Assembly: GCA_013152695.1 (NCBI GenBank)
Contig: JAADFV010000302.1
Span: 1-18,922 of the forward strand
Direction: 5' to 3'
Length of the DNA stretch: 18,922 nt
Origin: Chloroflexota bacterium
GTDB lineage: Bacteria; Chloroflexota; Anaerolineae; J102
Positions 6,713 through 15,329 of the stretch are shown piece after piece. Within the stretch, counting starts at the first letter, position 1, and every line of letters starts with the position of its first letter. The translations under genes were made by a program, and so were the position numbers. Below the pieces are notes generated by a model, which was given only the letters and a program-made list of their open reading frames with translations, was not told where the DNA came from and did no database searches.

Positions 6713-7351
6713 ATGGACTATGTATTGAATGTCGAACCGAGGACCCAGGTGGGCCGTGCTGTAAAGCATGTGCGCGCGGAAGGGCTGGTTCCCGCCAACC
6801 TTTATGGACAGGGCAATCCTGCCACTGCCATTCAATTTAAGCAAATTGATCTGGTGCGCCTGATGCGTCAGGGGGCTGCCAGCCAGCTCATTGAGCTACA
6901 CGGCTTGGGCAAGAAGCCCAAATATGTTCTCTTGCGTGAGGTACAACGACATCCCACCCGTCGTACGATGCTGCATGTCGATTTTTACGAAGTGCAAATG
7001 GACGTCGTGATTCGCACCGAAGTACCTGTGCACTATACAGGCGAGTCATTCGCTGTTAAGGAAGGGGCGGTGTTGATTCATTACCTCGATACCATCGAGA
7101 TCGAATGTCTACCTCGTGCCATTCCCGAAGCATTCCAGGCCGATTTGAGTAAGTTGGAAACGATCGATGATGTGATCAAAGTTTCTGATTTGCCCATACC
7201 CGAAGGCGTGGAAGTATTACAAGACCCCGACAGCATCGTCGTCAGCCTCACCTTACCACAGAAGCCGGCCGAAGATGAAGAAGAAGGCGAAGAGCTAGAG
7301 GAAGGCGTAGCCGAGCCGGAAGTGATCAGTAGTCGCGGCGAGGAAGAGTAG
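6713..7351 (+). CDS. rplY: 50S ribosomal protein L25/general stress protein CTC
   Basis: A 212-residue long-form L25 (CTC/TL5 type) that binds 5S rRNA in the central protuberance of the large subunit. The L25 domain fills residues 1-90, with the usual GRAVKHVRAEGLVPANLYG opening and RHPTRRTMLHVDFYEV strand. A TL5-type C-terminal beta domain runs to about 185. The last 25-30 residues are an Asp/Glu-rich tail, common in long-form CTC proteins. The gene follows the solenoid gene by 27 bases and may share its transcript, although it has its own strong ribosome binding site. A terminator follows. Usually pth follows rplY; here it does not. Confidence 0.95.
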   Translation: MDYVLNVEPRTQVGRAVKHVRAEGLVPANLYGQGNPATAIQFKQIDLVRLMRQGAASQLIELHGLGKKPKYVLLREVQRHPTRRTMLHVDFYEVQMDVVIRTEVPVHYTGESFAVKEGAVLIHYLDTIEIECLPRAIPEAFQADLSKLETIDDVIKVSDLPIPEGVEVLQDPDSIVVSLTLPQKPAEDEEEGEELEEGVAEPEVISSRGEEE

Positions 7352-7396
7352 TCGCAAGGTCTGGATCGATTAAACACTTGATTTAGAAGTAAACAG

Positions 7397-7428
7397 GAAC
7401 CAGGCTAAATGGCCTGGTTCTTTATTTT
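7397..7428 (+). terminator. Intrinsic terminator after L25
   Basis: GAACCAGGC (7397-7405) pairs perfectly with GCCTGGTTC (7412-7420) around a six-base loop, followed by TTTATTTT. The T-rich tail overlaps the stop codon of the convergent M23 gene (7424-7422). Read the other way no T-run follows, so it mainly serves the plus strand. Confidence 0.88.
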
Positions 7429-8702
7429 GCTTCGACCAGGGGGAGGTAAGGGAAATACACCTGGGTCCATTGCAGAGGATCAACAGCAATGCCGTTGACG
7501 CGTACTTCCCAATGTAGGTGTGCTCCTGTGGAGAGGCCCGTATTCCCTACCAACCCTATCTGTTCGGCGCGGGTCAGCTGCTGACCCACCCGCACATCGA
7601 TGCGGGAGAGGTGCCAGAAACTGGAATAGACGCCTTGGCCATGGTCGATAATCACTGCTCCCCCGCGCACATCCAGAGGCTCTGCCAGCACGACTGTACC
7701 CCGCGCCGGGGCCACGATGGGGACGCCTTCAGGCGCACCCCAGTCGGTGCCTGAATGGAAGGATCGAACCACGCCCCCGTTGTAGCTGCGTCGGGTACCG
7801 TAAGGAGATGTTCGTGGGAAGCCCTGGTTGAGAGGGAAACGAAATGTATGACGCCATAAGCGTTGTGGGCTGAACTTATCCCATACCTGGTGCAAGCGAG
7901 TCAATTCGCTCTGGAGGCGTTCTGGTGTGAGTAAGGCACTCTTTTCGGCAGAAAGGACGATGTTTTGGGTTTGGTAGACACCTGCCACCACTGGCACCAT
8001 GCTTTCAACCTGACTCTTTCCCGCTTCGACACTGAGAAGATAGTCTGCAGGAGTGAGTAAGGCCGGGGTAGGGAGGAAGGCGCGGTAGTGATAGCCTTGT
8101 TGGCTTTTTTGCTCGTAAAAAAAGTGTATAGGCCGGGCGTTGAAAGTACCACGAGGGGTCTCTCTTGTATCCAACACGATCTCGACGATACCGGTTTGAC
8201 CCTGGATGATTTGCGGCGAGTGCCGGAAGTCTCTAAATGGTAGAGGCCAGGAGGGGGCGGAGCGGTCAAGCACACGAATTTCGGGCAGAAGCCAGAAGTA
8301 GTTGAGCCTTTGCATGCCGTTGAGTTGCAATAAATCGCTCAGGCTCATGTCAAAACGGCGGGCGATTTGAAAGACCGACTCGCCCGGTTGCATCTGGTAG
8401 GCGGTGGTGGGGAGGGAGGTAAGTTGGGACGTCGTGGAGGGCAGAAGCAGAGTCTGGCCCTCATAAATAAAATCGGGGTTGCTCAGATTGTTGGCGGCCA
8501 TGAGTGCTTCCACGGTCACACCATAGCGCTCACTGATCCCCAGCAACGTATCACCAGGCTTGACCATGACCACCCGCGGTCCTGGCCCCTGTGCCTCTAC
8601 CCAGCCCGGCCACAGCACACCAATCAGAAGTAAAGTTAGGATGAGGAACCATCGAGAGAACGTTGTTTTAAGAAAAGAATTATGGCGTGAATACTGAAAC
8701 AT
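7422..8702 (-). CDS. LysM-M23 peptidoglycan endopeptidase
   Basis: A 426-residue exported cell-wall hydrolase. A membrane or signal helix lies at about 17-34. Two LysM peptidoglycan-binding domains follow (about 44-88 with VKPGDTLLGISERYGV, and about 101-145 with QPGESVFQIARRF). A middle beta-rich region precedes an M23/LytM domain (about 298-411). The zinc and catalytic residues are all there: H316-x3-D320 in HSGTD, H364, and H395-x-H397 in HLHWEV. It should therefore be an active metalloendopeptidase cutting cross-linking peptides. ATG 8702 is chosen because it follows an extended -10 promoter and AAAGAGG. The reading frame stays open another 69 codons upstream to 8909, but that part lies across the promoter and does not look like protein before a signal helix. 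Confidence 0.92.
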   Translation of the reverse strand: MFQYSRHNSFLKTTFSRWFLILTLLLIGVLWPGWVEAQGPGPRVVMVKPGDTLLGISERYGVTVEALMAANNLSNPDFIYEGQTLLLPSTTSQLTSLPTTAYQMQPGESVFQIARRFDMSLSDLLQLNGMQRLNYFWLLPEIRVLDRSAPSWPLPFRDFRHSPQIIQGQTGIVEIVLDTRETPRGTFNARPIHFFYEQKSQQGYHYRAFLPTPALLTPADYLLSVEAGKSQVESMVPVVAGVYQTQNIVLSAEKSALLTPERLQSELTRLHQVWDKFSPQRLWRHTFRFPLNQGFPRTSPYGTRRSYNGGVVRSFHSGTDWGAPEGVPIVAPARGTVVLAEPLDVRGGAVIIDHGQGVYSSFWHLSRIDVRVGQQLTRAEQIGLVGNTGLSTGAHLHWEVRVNGIAVDPLQWTQVYFPYLPLVEAK

Positions 8703-8725
8703 GATAAGTTGACCTCTTTGACGGT

Positions 8726-8734
8726 ATTGTACCA
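8726..8734 (-). promoter_or_regulatory. Extended -10 promoter of the LysM-M23 gene
   Basis: Minus strand: TGG then TACAAT (8734-8726), an extended -10 box with no convincing -35. The start site would be near 8719, leaving a leader of about 17 bases with AAAGAGG before ATG 8702. It diverges from the promoter of the PhnD-like gene about 65 bases away. Confidence 0.55.
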
Positions 8735-8797
8735 AAGTCTTCTCCTCCACAGGTAAACTGCAATCAGTGATGATAATTTCTGGCATGATCGATGTCA

Positions 8798-8827
8798 TTG
8801 GCATCTCCGATATATTTCCCGTACAAT
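8798..8827 (+). promoter_or_regulatory. Predicted promoter of the PhnD-like/histidine kinase pair
   Basis: TTGGCA (8798-8803), 18 bases, TACAAT (8822-8827). The start site would be near 8834, giving a leader of about 47 bases. This excludes little by itself, but ATG 8881, preceded by ACAGGTG, fits better than the in-frame TTG at 8845. Confidence 0.55.
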
Positions 8828-8880
8828 AAAGCCAGACTTTCTCGTTGATCTGTGAGGCCGAATTCCCTACAGGTGTAAGC

Positions 8881-9840
8881 ATGCTCCGATTGACCTTTCT
8901 TTCCTCCAAACATTCCTCTCCTTTAGTAAGACCCTCTGTGTGGCTCCTTCTGCTCTTGGCAGTACTCTTGTCCGCATGTTCCTCAGATCGGGATGACGCC
9001 CTACCCTACGTGGATTTGACTATCCGCCAGCCCCTTCCTGCGGCCGCGCCTTCGCAGATTGTCCCTTTGCGTATTGCTGTGGCAGCCATTATTTCGCCCC
9101 AGGGCAATGTCGAAAGCTATGCTGACTTGGGAACTTACGTAGGTGATCGTCTGAGGCGTCCTGTGGAATTGGTACAGCGCCGTACCTATGCCGAGATTAA
9201 CGAACTCGTAGCCAATAACACCGTTGATGTTGCTTTTGTTTGCACCAGTGCTTATGTGGATGGGCATGATAAGTTTGGCATGGAACTCCTGGCCGCGCCC
9301 CAAATTAACGGTGAATCGGTCTATTATTCCGAACTCATCGTTCCTTCTGATAGTCCTGCCCAAAGTATGGCCGATCTACGCGGTAAGTCCTTTGCTTTTA
9401 CCGATCCCATGAGTTTTAGCGGGCGGGTTTATCCCACTTATCTCGTGAAAAAGCTGGGCTTTGTTCCTGAAGAGTTTTTTAGCAATGTATTTTTCACTTA
9501 CAGCCATGATCGCGCCATCGAATCGGTCGCAGCCGGAATTGCCGATGGCGCGGCCGTCGATAGTCTCGTCCTCAACTACTTATTCCGGCAGAATCCGGAG
9601 CTACGGCAACGAATCAAGATTATTTCACGTTCACCGGCCTTTGGCATTCCTCCTGTCGTTGCTCCGCCCGGTTTACCCCCGCAACAAAAAGCGCAACTCC
9701 AGGAAATTCTCTTGACCATGCATGAAGACCCGGTAGGAAAGGAAATTTTGTCGGCGCTGGGAATCGATCGTTTTGTTCCCATCAAAGATCAGGCCTACGG
9801 AGGAGCCAGACAGCTCATTTATGAGGCGGAGAATATGTGA
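8881..9840 (+). CDS. PhnD-like phosphate/phosphonate-type substrate-binding lipoprotein
   Basis: A 319-residue lipoprotein. The signal peptide ends in lipobox LLSAC with lipidated C33. The mature part is a PhnD/SsuA-type periplasmic binding fold: [11 protein letters not shown] opening strand, [10 protein letters not shown] helix, [13 protein letters not shown], the [17 protein letters not shown] ligand-loop signature and a trailing lobe. Such proteins bind phosphonate, phosphite, phosphate or other small anions; ligand cannot be told from sequence. There is no ABC permease or ATPase nearby. Instead its stop overlaps a histidine kinase start, so it probably serves as an extracytoplasmic sensor subunit and not as a transporter part (inference). 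The in-frame TTG 8845 start would add 12 residues before the signal peptide and is less likely. Confidence 0.88.
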   Translation: MLRLTFLSSKHSSPLVRPSVWLLLLLAVLLSACSSDRDDALPYVDLTIRQPLPAAAPSQIVPLRIAVAAIISPQGNVESYADLGTYVGDRLRRPVELVQRRTYAEINELVANNTVDVAFVCTSAYVDGHDKFGMELLAAPQINGESVYYSELIVPSDSPAQSMADLRGKSFAFTDPMSFSGRVYPTYLVKKLGFVPEEFFSNVFFTYSHDRAIESVAAGIADGAAVDSLVLNYLFRQNPELRQRIKIISRSPAFGIPPVVAPPGLPPQQKAQLQEILLTMHEDPVGKEILSALGIDRFVPIKDQAYGGARQLIYEAENM

Positions 9841-11315
9841 TGATACCAGCTGTGGCACGATGGACGTCGCCTACTACCTACCGGCCGTGCTTCGAGCGTC
9901 TCTGGAAGTTAGTCGGCGGGATTAGTGTACGCACTAAGATCTTGGGGATTATCCTCACTTTGACGGTCGTATTGGGGTTGGGAGTCACTTTACAAGTACG
10001 TGCCGTTATGCGGCAGGTATTTATCGCTGAACTGGAGAGTCGCGGCACTTCTGTGGCCAGCGATCTGGCAGCGCGTAGCGCTGATCCCATCCTTCTCAAT
10101 GACAACTACGCCCTTTATCAGTTACTCAATGCTACCGTTTCCAATCATCCCGACACCCTTTATGCTTACATTGTCGATCCCCAAGGCCAGGTCATGGTGC
10201 ACACTTTTGGCGAGGAGGGCTTTCCTTTGGAGCTGTTGGCCCTACCCTCCGAAGGTGAAAAGACAGGACCGGACGATACGATTATCAAAACTCATTTTCA
10301 AAGTAATGAGGGCATCGTTCATGATTTTGCTGCCCCTATTTTCGAAGGACGATCGGGCGTAGTTCATTTGGGACTGACGGAAAAACGTCTCTTAGGTATT
10401 GTCAATACGGTTACCGGTCAAATATTGCTGACGACCCTGGCAGTTGCTCTCGTGGGGATTCTCGCAGCCATGCTTTTTACCTGGCTGCTAACCCGGCCTA
10501 TTTTGAATCTAGTAGCCACGACAGAACAGGTGGGGCAAGGTAATCTGCAGGTTCGTGCTCCTCACTGGGCCGATGATGAAATCGGCGAGCTTGCCGATGC
10601 CTTCAATCAGATGGTGAGCGATCTTGAAAGAAGTCGTCAGGCCCTGGTCGAGAAAGAAGCAGCGCGCACACGCTTGCTGGAACAGCTGATCACTGCTCAG
10701 GAAGAAGAGCGTAAACGTATTGCCCGCGAACTCCATGATGGTGTAGGGCAAGCGCTTACATCGCTAATTGTGGGTATGACCTTGTTACCCCAGATGGGGG
10801 AGAATCAGGCAATGGCTGCACAGGCACAGCTGCTGAGTCGTACGGCACGTGAGACATTGGAACAGGTCCGTTTACTCGGCCGCGAACTGCGACCGAGTGT
10901 CCTCGATGATTTAGGGCTGGGGGCGGCGTTAGAACGCTATCGAGAAGAGTTTGTGCAGCTGTATCCTCAAATCGAAGTCGATATCCACTGTGAATTGTCT
11001 CATCGTCTGCCTGCTACCGTCGAAACATCCCTCTACCGTATCATTCAGGAGGGTATGACCAATGCGGCACGACATAGCGGCTGCCGCACCATCAGTGTGT
11101 TGGTTTCTCTGCGCGAGGGACATCTGCAAACGATTGTTGAAGATGATGGGCGTGGTTTTGATCCAGAAAGGGCCCGGCGTGAAGGACGCAGTGTCGGCAT
11201 TCATGGCATGGCCGAGCGGGCAGAATTGATCGGGGGAACACTGGAAATTGAAAGTGGTGAGGAAGGCACCACCCTTTATGTGGATACGAACCTCCACCAA
11301 AGCCAATTGCTCTGA
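9840..11315 (+). CDS. NarL-type sensor histidine kinase (HAMP, HisKA_3, HATPase)
   Basis: A 491-residue membrane histidine kinase. A first membrane helix (about 32-56) and a second (about 194-217) flank an extracytoplasmic sensor of about 135 residues with an ALYQLL...[11 protein letters not shown] segment of sCACHE/PAS-like style. A HAMP linker (about 218-268) leads to the HisKA_3 dimerisation helix, with phospho-accepting His299 in [10 protein letters not shown]. ATPase boxes are intact: NAARHS (N box), DDGRG (G1) and GIHGM (G2). ATG 9840 shares its A with the PhnD-like stop (TGATG). GTG 9837 is an equally coupled alternative adding one residue. GAGGCGGAG upstream serves as ribosome binding site. 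No response regulator is encoded nearby, so the output partner is elsewhere. Confidence 0.94.
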   Translation: MIPAVARWTSPTTYRPCFERLWKLVGGISVRTKILGIILTLTVVLGLGVTLQVRAVMRQVFIAELESRGTSVASDLAARSADPILLNDNYALYQLLNATVSNHPDTLYAYIVDPQGQVMVHTFGEEGFPLELLALPSEGEKTGPDDTIIKTHFQSNEGIVHDFAAPIFEGRSGVVHLGLTEKRLLGIVNTVTGQILLTTLAVALVGILAAMLFTWLLTRPILNLVATTEQVGQGNLQVRAPHWADDEIGELADAFNQMVSDLERSRQALVEKEAARTRLLEQLITAQEEERKRIARELHDGVGQALTSLIVGMTLLPQMGENQAMAAQAQLLSRTARETLEQVRLLGRELRPSVLDDLGLGAALERYREEFVQLYPQIEVDIHCELSHRLPATVETSLYRIIQEGMTNAARHSGCRTISVLVSLREGHLQTIVEDDGRGFDPERARREGRSVGIHGMAERAELIGGTLEIESGEEGTTLYVDTNLHQSQLL

Positions 11316-11418
11316 TTCAAGCACGGGATAAGAAACTTGTCCTCCTGCGTAATGTTCAAGGGAACCCTCATTCTGACAAGACCTCGCGGCCCTTCATATT
11401 TAGCCATTTCAAAGAGGC

Positions 11419-11443
11419 AAGAGTACAATAGGACTCTACTCTT
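11419..11443 (+). promoter_or_regulatory. Weak candidate promoter/operator of the LOG-TauE-aroA genes
   Basis: A TACAAT (11424-11429) lies about 50 bases before ATG 11480 but has no good -35 box. It falls between the arms AAGAGT (11419-11424) and ACTCTT (11438-11443). The rest of the 164-base gap after the kinase (11316-11479) shows no convincing terminator. Confidence 0.25.
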
Positions 11444-11479
11444 TCCAACCCCTCATACAGAATCCAAAATCCTACTCCT

Positions 11480-12073
11480 ATGCTCAAAAGTATCTGTGTT
11501 TTTTGTGGATCCAACGTCGGGGCGAATGGTCTTTATATCGAGGCTGCTCGCACCCTTGGTCGTTTGTTGGCTGAAAATGGTATCGAATTGGTTTACGGTG
11601 GAGGTATGACCGGCATGATGGGCGCCGTAGCTGATGCCGCTTTGGCTGCTGGAGGCCGCGTTACCGGTATCATCCCCGGCTCCATGAATATTCCTCGTGT
11701 GGTACACGAACAACTCAGCGAACTGGTGATTGTCGAAGATATGCGTGAACGCAAGGCCTTGATGCACCAACGTTCCCAGGGTTTCATCGCCATGCCGGGG
11801 GGAATAGGGACTCTGGATGAGCTCTTTGAGACTCTAACCTGGAGCCAACTCGGTTACCAGACCAAACCCGTGGGTATTCTCAATGTGGCAGGGTATTACG
11901 ATCCTCTCCTGATGATGATCAACCACGCCATTGCCGAAGGCTTTGTTTTGGACCATCATCGTCAAATTTTCGTCATCGAACAGGAACCACAGTCGTTACT
12001 GCAGGCAATGCGTAATTTCCGCCATCCTGATCCCTCTGGCTCGAAATGGATATACCGCAAAGAGAGACGCTAG
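11480..12073 (+). CDS. LOG family (TIGR00730) nucleotide phosphoribohydrolase
   Basis: A 197-residue Rossmann-fold protein. It has the family signature PGGIGTLDE (106-114), the YGGGMTGMMG phosphate loop (39-48) and R91-K92 in MRERK. LOG enzymes release adenine or a cytokinin base from a nucleoside 5'-monophosphate; most bacterial members hydrolyse AMP-like substrates in vitro and their real role is unclear. The cysteines in FCGSN are normal for the group. No Shine-Dalgarno is seen before ATG 11480, although the FCGS opening strand fits this start well. It begins a run of three closely packed genes, with the TauE start two bases after its stop. Confidence 0.93.
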   Translation: MLKSICVFCGSNVGANGLYIEAARTLGRLLAENGIELVYGGGMTGMMGAVADAALAAGGRVTGIIPGSMNIPRVVHEQLSELVIVEDMRERKALMHQRSQGFIAMPGGIGTLDELFETLTWSQLGYQTKPVGILNVAGYYDPLLMMINHAIAEGFVLDHHRQIFVIEQEPQSLLQAMRNFRHPDPSGSKWIYRKERR

Positions 12074-12075
12074 TC

Positions 12076-12825
12076 ATGAACTATCTGCTCTATTTTGCGG
12101 TGGTCGGCGCCGGTTTTTTGGCTGGGTTTATCAATACGCTGGCCGGAAGCGGTTCGGCTATCACCTTACCTTTGCTCATTTTTATGGGCTTGCCCGCCAA
12201 TGTGGCCAATGGCACGAACCGCATCGGTGTCCTCTTGCAGACAACCACCAGCTCCTGGACGTTTCATCGCGAAGGGGTGATGCCCTGGCGCGATGCGATT
12301 TCTTTACTGATTCCGGCAATCATGGGGGGAGTGACCGGTGCTATCCTCGCTGCTAATCTGGATGAACCCAATATGCGCCGCGCGATCGGTGCCATGCTCG
12401 TCCTCACCTTTTTTATGCTCATTATCAATCCCAAACGCTGGCTGGTGGGACGAGTGGAAGGAGCGAAACAGCCCGGCCCCAAAGAATGGGTTATCTTCTA
12501 TTTTGTCGGCTTGTATGGCGGTTTCATTCAGGCGGGGGTGGGCATATTCATGTTGGTGGCATTGGTATTAGGGGTGGGGCATGATCTCATTCGTGCTAAT
12601 GCCATCAAAGCGTTGCTTGTGCTTGCTTTGAATATCTTTGCCTTTGTCGTATTTGTTTACAATGGCCAGGTCGACTGGCTCCTCGGCTTTGTTCTTGCTA
12701 TTGGAAATATTGTCGGCGCTCGTGCCGCAGCACTCATGGCCACAAAGGAATGGGCTCAGGTGTGGGTGTACCGCTTATTATTGGTAGTCGTCGTCTTTTC
12801 GGCTGCAAGGATGTTTTTCTTCTAA
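12076..12825 (+). CDS. TauE/SafE family sulfite/organosulfur-anion permease
   Basis: A 249-residue integral membrane protein with about eight helices. The duplicated family motif is visible: GFLAGFINTLAGSGSAITLP near the N-terminus and GLYGGFIQAGVGIFML in the second half. The family exports or imports sulfite, sulfoacetate and related anions, but most members are uncharacterised. ATG 12076 is used; it lies two bases after the LOG stop and after AAAGAGAG. A frame-open ATG at 12046 would overlap the LOG gene and add ten charged residues before the first helix. It is followed by aroA after one base. A link to aromatic amino acid synthesis is not apparent. Confidence 0.9.
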   Translation: MNYLLYFAVVGAGFLAGFINTLAGSGSAITLPLLIFMGLPANVANGTNRIGVLLQTTTSSWTFHREGVMPWRDAISLLIPAIMGGVTGAILAANLDEPNMRRAIGAMLVLTFFMLIINPKRWLVGRVEGAKQPGPKEWVIFYFVGLYGGFIQAGVGIFMLVALVLGVGHDLIRANAIKALLVLALNIFAFVVFVYNGQVDWLLGFVLAIGNIVGARAAALMATKEWAQVWVYRLLLVVVVFSAARMFFF

Positions 12826-12826
12826 C

Positions 12827-14125
12827 ATGAAAACTTTTATCATTTCGCCAGGTCCTCTCGTCGGTAGCATCAAAGTGCCTGCCGATAAGTCAATTACACA
12901 CCGTGCTTTGATCTTCGGTGCTATCGCCGATGGTGTTTCTCGAATCCGAAATTATCTCGACGGGGGTGACTGCCGGGCTACGCGCGCCGCCATCCAGCAG
13001 TTAGGTGTGGAAGTAGAGGAGCCGGTTGGGGGCGCCTGGCTGGTGCATGGCCGCGGCCTTCACGGTCTGCAAGAGCCCAACCAGGTGATCGACTGTGTCA
13101 ATTCGGGTACGACTGTGCGTCTTCTCGCCGGTCTCTTGGCAGGACAGACATTCCACTCTGTCCTTACAGGCAGCGATCAATTACGCAAACGCCCGATGGG
13201 GCGCGTCGTTCAGCCTTTGCGTCTGATGGGGGCTGATATTGCCGGTCGCGATGATGGGCATCTCCTGCCCCTTTCCCTGCGCGGCAGCCAGCTTCGTGCC
13301 ATCGATTATGAGATGCCCGTCGCCAGTGCCCAGGTGAAGTCCTGTCTTTTGCTGGCAGGTCTCTATGCCGAGGGACTAACCGTAGTGCAGGAGCCCGGCC
13401 CCGCTCGTGATCATAGCGAACGTATGCTCTCGGCCATGGGCGCTCCCCTCAGCCGTTTGGGCCATACCATCACCATCGAACCCCCGTCTCTCCCCCTCAA
13501 CCCTCTTGATATTACGATCCCCGGTGATTTTTCATCTGCGGCATTTTTGCTGGCGGCTGGAGCCTGCGTGCCAGGAAGTCGGGTTACCGTACAGCGGGTG
13601 GGGGTCAATCCTACCCGACGCGGTTTCCTGGATGTGCTCATCCGTATGGGGGCCGACGTTTACATGGATAATTGGGGAGAGTCCGGGGGCGAGCCTACCG
13701 GTGATCTACACATCCAGCCCACAGAACTTGAAGCGGTCACTGTAGGTGGTAGTGAGATTGTGACATTGATCGACGAACTTCCTCTCCTGGCGGTGATTGC
13801 TACCCAGGCACGGGGTACGACCGAGGTCAAAGATGCGGGGGAACTACGCGTCAAAGAAACCGATCGTATTGCAACTATCGTAGCCGAATTGAGTAAGCTG
13901 GGTGCGACCATCGAAGAACGTCCCGAAGGCTTTGTTGTCGAAGGCCCTACGCCGTTACAGGGGGCTCGTGTCGATTCTCATGGAGATCATCGCCTGGCGA
14001 TGGCTTTGGCCATTGCTGGCCTGATGGCAGAGGGAGTCACTGCCATCACTGATGTTGATTGCATTGCCGATTCTTTTCCAGGATTTGAGCGTACTTTGGC
14101 CAAGTTGGGTGCACATATCGAATAA
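12827..14125 (+). CDS. aroA: 3-phosphoshikimate 1-carboxyvinyltransferase (EPSP synthase)
   Basis: Sixth step of the shikimate pathway: joins phosphoenolpyruvate to shikimate-3-phosphate. 432 residues, full length. Active-site features are DKSITHRAL (K21, S22), NSGTTVRLL (92-100), GSDQLRKRPM (115-124), SAQVKS (167-172), D316-E317 in LIDELPLL, RVKETDRI (341-348) and DHRLAMALAI (387-396). The NSGTT loop keeps the Gly matching G96 of the E. coli enzyme, whereas the resistant CP4 enzyme has Ala there; this hints at no more than possible glyphosate sensitivity. ATG 12827 lies one base after the TauE stop, indicating translational coupling. No other aro genes are nearby, and no clear terminator lies in the 57 bases before the convergent UspA gene. 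Confidence 0.97.
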   Translation: MKTFIISPGPLVGSIKVPADKSITHRALIFGAIADGVSRIRNYLDGGDCRATRAAIQQLGVEVEEPVGGAWLVHGRGLHGLQEPNQVIDCVNSGTTVRLLAGLLAGQTFHSVLTGSDQLRKRPMGRVVQPLRLMGADIAGRDDGHLLPLSLRGSQLRAIDYEMPVASAQVKSCLLLAGLYAEGLTVVQEPGPARDHSERMLSAMGAPLSRLGHTITIEPPSLPLNPLDITIPGDFSSAAFLLAAGACVPGSRVTVQRVGVNPTRRGFLDVLIRMGADVYMDNWGESGGEPTGDLHIQPTELEAVTVGGSEIVTLIDELPLLAVIATQARGTTEVKDAGELRVKETDRIATIVAELSKLGATIEERPEGFVVEGPTPLQGARVDSHGDHRLAMALAIAGLMAEGVTAITDVDCIADSFPGFERTLAKLGAHIE

Positions 14126-14182
14126 GCGCCTGGCTTATAACTTCACCCAACCAGTTGGTCATCACACGAGCATCGATCTCAT

Positions 14183-14644
14183 TTATTTGCCTCGGACGAG
14201 TAGAACCGGGCAAGGACTGCGCCGCAGCACCTTATCGGCGACACTGCCGAAACTCAGGCACTCCGCCCCTACATCCTGGTATCCTCGGCCATGGGGAGAC
14301 ATGAGGATGAGGTCAACATCCTCGGTGTCTGCCACATCCAGAATGTCTTCGTGAGGGGTACGATCACGCACAATAGCGCGGACAGAGATGCCCTGGGCTT
14401 CGAATTGGGCAACCAGTTGTTTGAGGTATGCCTGGGCCTCATCGTTGGCCACTTTTACCGTTTCTGATATCCATTCCTGCATTATTTCAGGAGGATGTTC
14501 GATGGAAGGAATGGGGATTTCGAGGACACGAAGTAGTGTGACTTTACTACCCAGTTCTTTCGCTAATTTGATGGCTGTGGGAATGGCTCGCTCTGATTTA
14601 GCGGAACCGTCGAGAGGGACCAGGATGTGTTGAAAAAGTTTCAT
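14183..14644 (-). CDS. Universal stress protein UspA family
   Basis: A 153-residue cytoplasmic single-domain Usp. It has the opening strand and acidic residue HILVPLDGSAKSERA (D12), DVDLILMSPHGRG (110-121), and the closing GSVADKVLRRSPCPVLLV (133-150). The nucleotide-binding loop usually reads HGRGG-x6-GS. Here 13 residues lie between HG and GS, about four more than usual, and the second loop Gly is Tyr; ATP binding is therefore uncertain. ATG 14644 is fixed by AGGAGG six bases upstream; the in-frame TTG at 14650 would touch the ribosome binding site. Upstream lie a cyclic-nucleotide-fold protein and a radical SAM gene on the same strand, with 145 bases in between that show no gene. Confidence 0.93.
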   Translation of the reverse strand: MKLFQHILVPLDGSAKSERAIPTAIKLAKELGSKVTLLRVLEIPIPSIEHPPEIMQEWISETVKVANDEAQAYLKQLVAQFEAQGISVRAIVRDRTPHEDILDVADTEDVDLILMSPHGRGYQDVGAECLSFGSVADKVLRRSPCPVLLVRGK

Positions 14645-14650
14645 GATCAA

Positions 14651-14656
14651 CCTCCT
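14651..14656 (-). promoter_or_regulatory. Shine-Dalgarno of the UspA gene
   Basis: Minus strand AGGAGG, six bases before ATG 14644-14642. It decides the start against TTG 14650, which would have no spacing. Confidence 0.85.
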
Positions 14657-14789
14657 GTAAGATTGAAGATGTCTAAAACGGGTTGAAAGTCAATCAGTGA
14701 ATTGTCGTTGGGGGTAGAGCACGGCAATAGCGACGAAAAGACGAGTAGGAGAAGAGAGAAGTGGAGGCATCTACATCGCTGCCTGGCGG

Positions 14790-15254
14790 TTACCCCGTTG
14801 GCCGATTGACCAGTTCGAGGGTGCGAATACGATGATGAAGTGAGCCGACGATATGCTTCAGGAAGGAGCGGGCAATCCCGCAGTCTTCATCGAAGAGTGT
14901 TCGCAACTTATCTGCATCAAAAACAAGAACGCTTGTCTCTGTGACAGCCCGTGCGGTGCATGAATGAATGTTGGGGGGGAAGAGGGCGGAACAACCTGTG
15001 ACATCGCCTGCTTCCAGGGGATGCAGGGGCGAGAGTAGCGTCTCTTTGGAGCGCAATTCTTCTTCTACTTTGCCGTTGAGGATGACATAAATGTGATCGG
15101 CGGGCTGGCCCTGCCTGTGGAGTATGGCGTTGGGTAAAAAGCTTTCCTCACGGCAAACGTCTAATAGTTTTTCTAATTCTTCTTTATTGAGATCGGCAAA
15201 GATGGGATAATGAGCTAATGCCTCGTAGTCTGGAACATAAACGAACTTCGACAT
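14790..15254 (-). CDS. Cyclic nucleotide-binding-fold (CAP_ED) protein, no output domain
   Basis: A 154-residue protein made of one CRP/CAP-type effector domain (about 12-125) and a short helix, with no helix-turn-helix. The opening YPIFADLNKEELEKLL and the glycine strand turn VILNGKVEEEL are typical. The phosphate-binding cassette reads AGDVTGCSALFPPN...TARAV: the Arg-Ala at its end is kept, but the usual FGE at its start is AGD, so cAMP or cGMP binding is in doubt. It may act as a ligand- or redox-responsive adaptor. A good GGAG lies about eight bases before ATG 15254. It sits between the radical SAM gene (75 bases upstream) and uspA, possibly in one transcript. Confidence 0.88.
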   Translation of the reverse strand: MSKFVYVPDYEALAHYPIFADLNKEELEKLLDVCREESFLPNAILHRQGQPADHIYVILNGKVEEELRSKETLLSPLHPLEAGDVTGCSALFPPNIHSCTARAVTETSVLVFDADKLRTLFDEDCGIARSFLKHIVGSLHHRIRTLELVNRPTG

Positions 15255-15329
15255 GGTTGATACTCCGTGAGTGACAGTTAGGATTTACATGGATAGGGAG
15301 ATAAGAGTCTGTAAGCGTAAGGATATCTC

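Noticed and set aside
8761..8770. CAATCAGTGA also found at 14691-14700
   Set aside because: A ten-base match in 19 kb with unrelated contexts; expected by chance often enough.
8703..8909. N-terminal 69-codon extension of the LysM-M23 gene
   Set aside because: It crosses the predicted promoter and leader; ATG 8702 directly precedes the signal helix.
14147..14158. CCAAC-CA-GTTGG as terminator of aroA
   Set aside because: Five-base stem, a two-base loop that cannot form, and no T-run.
14651..14789. TTGACT near 14688-14693 (minus strand) as the uspA promoter
   Set aside because: No matching -10 box at 16-18 bases; left unassigned.
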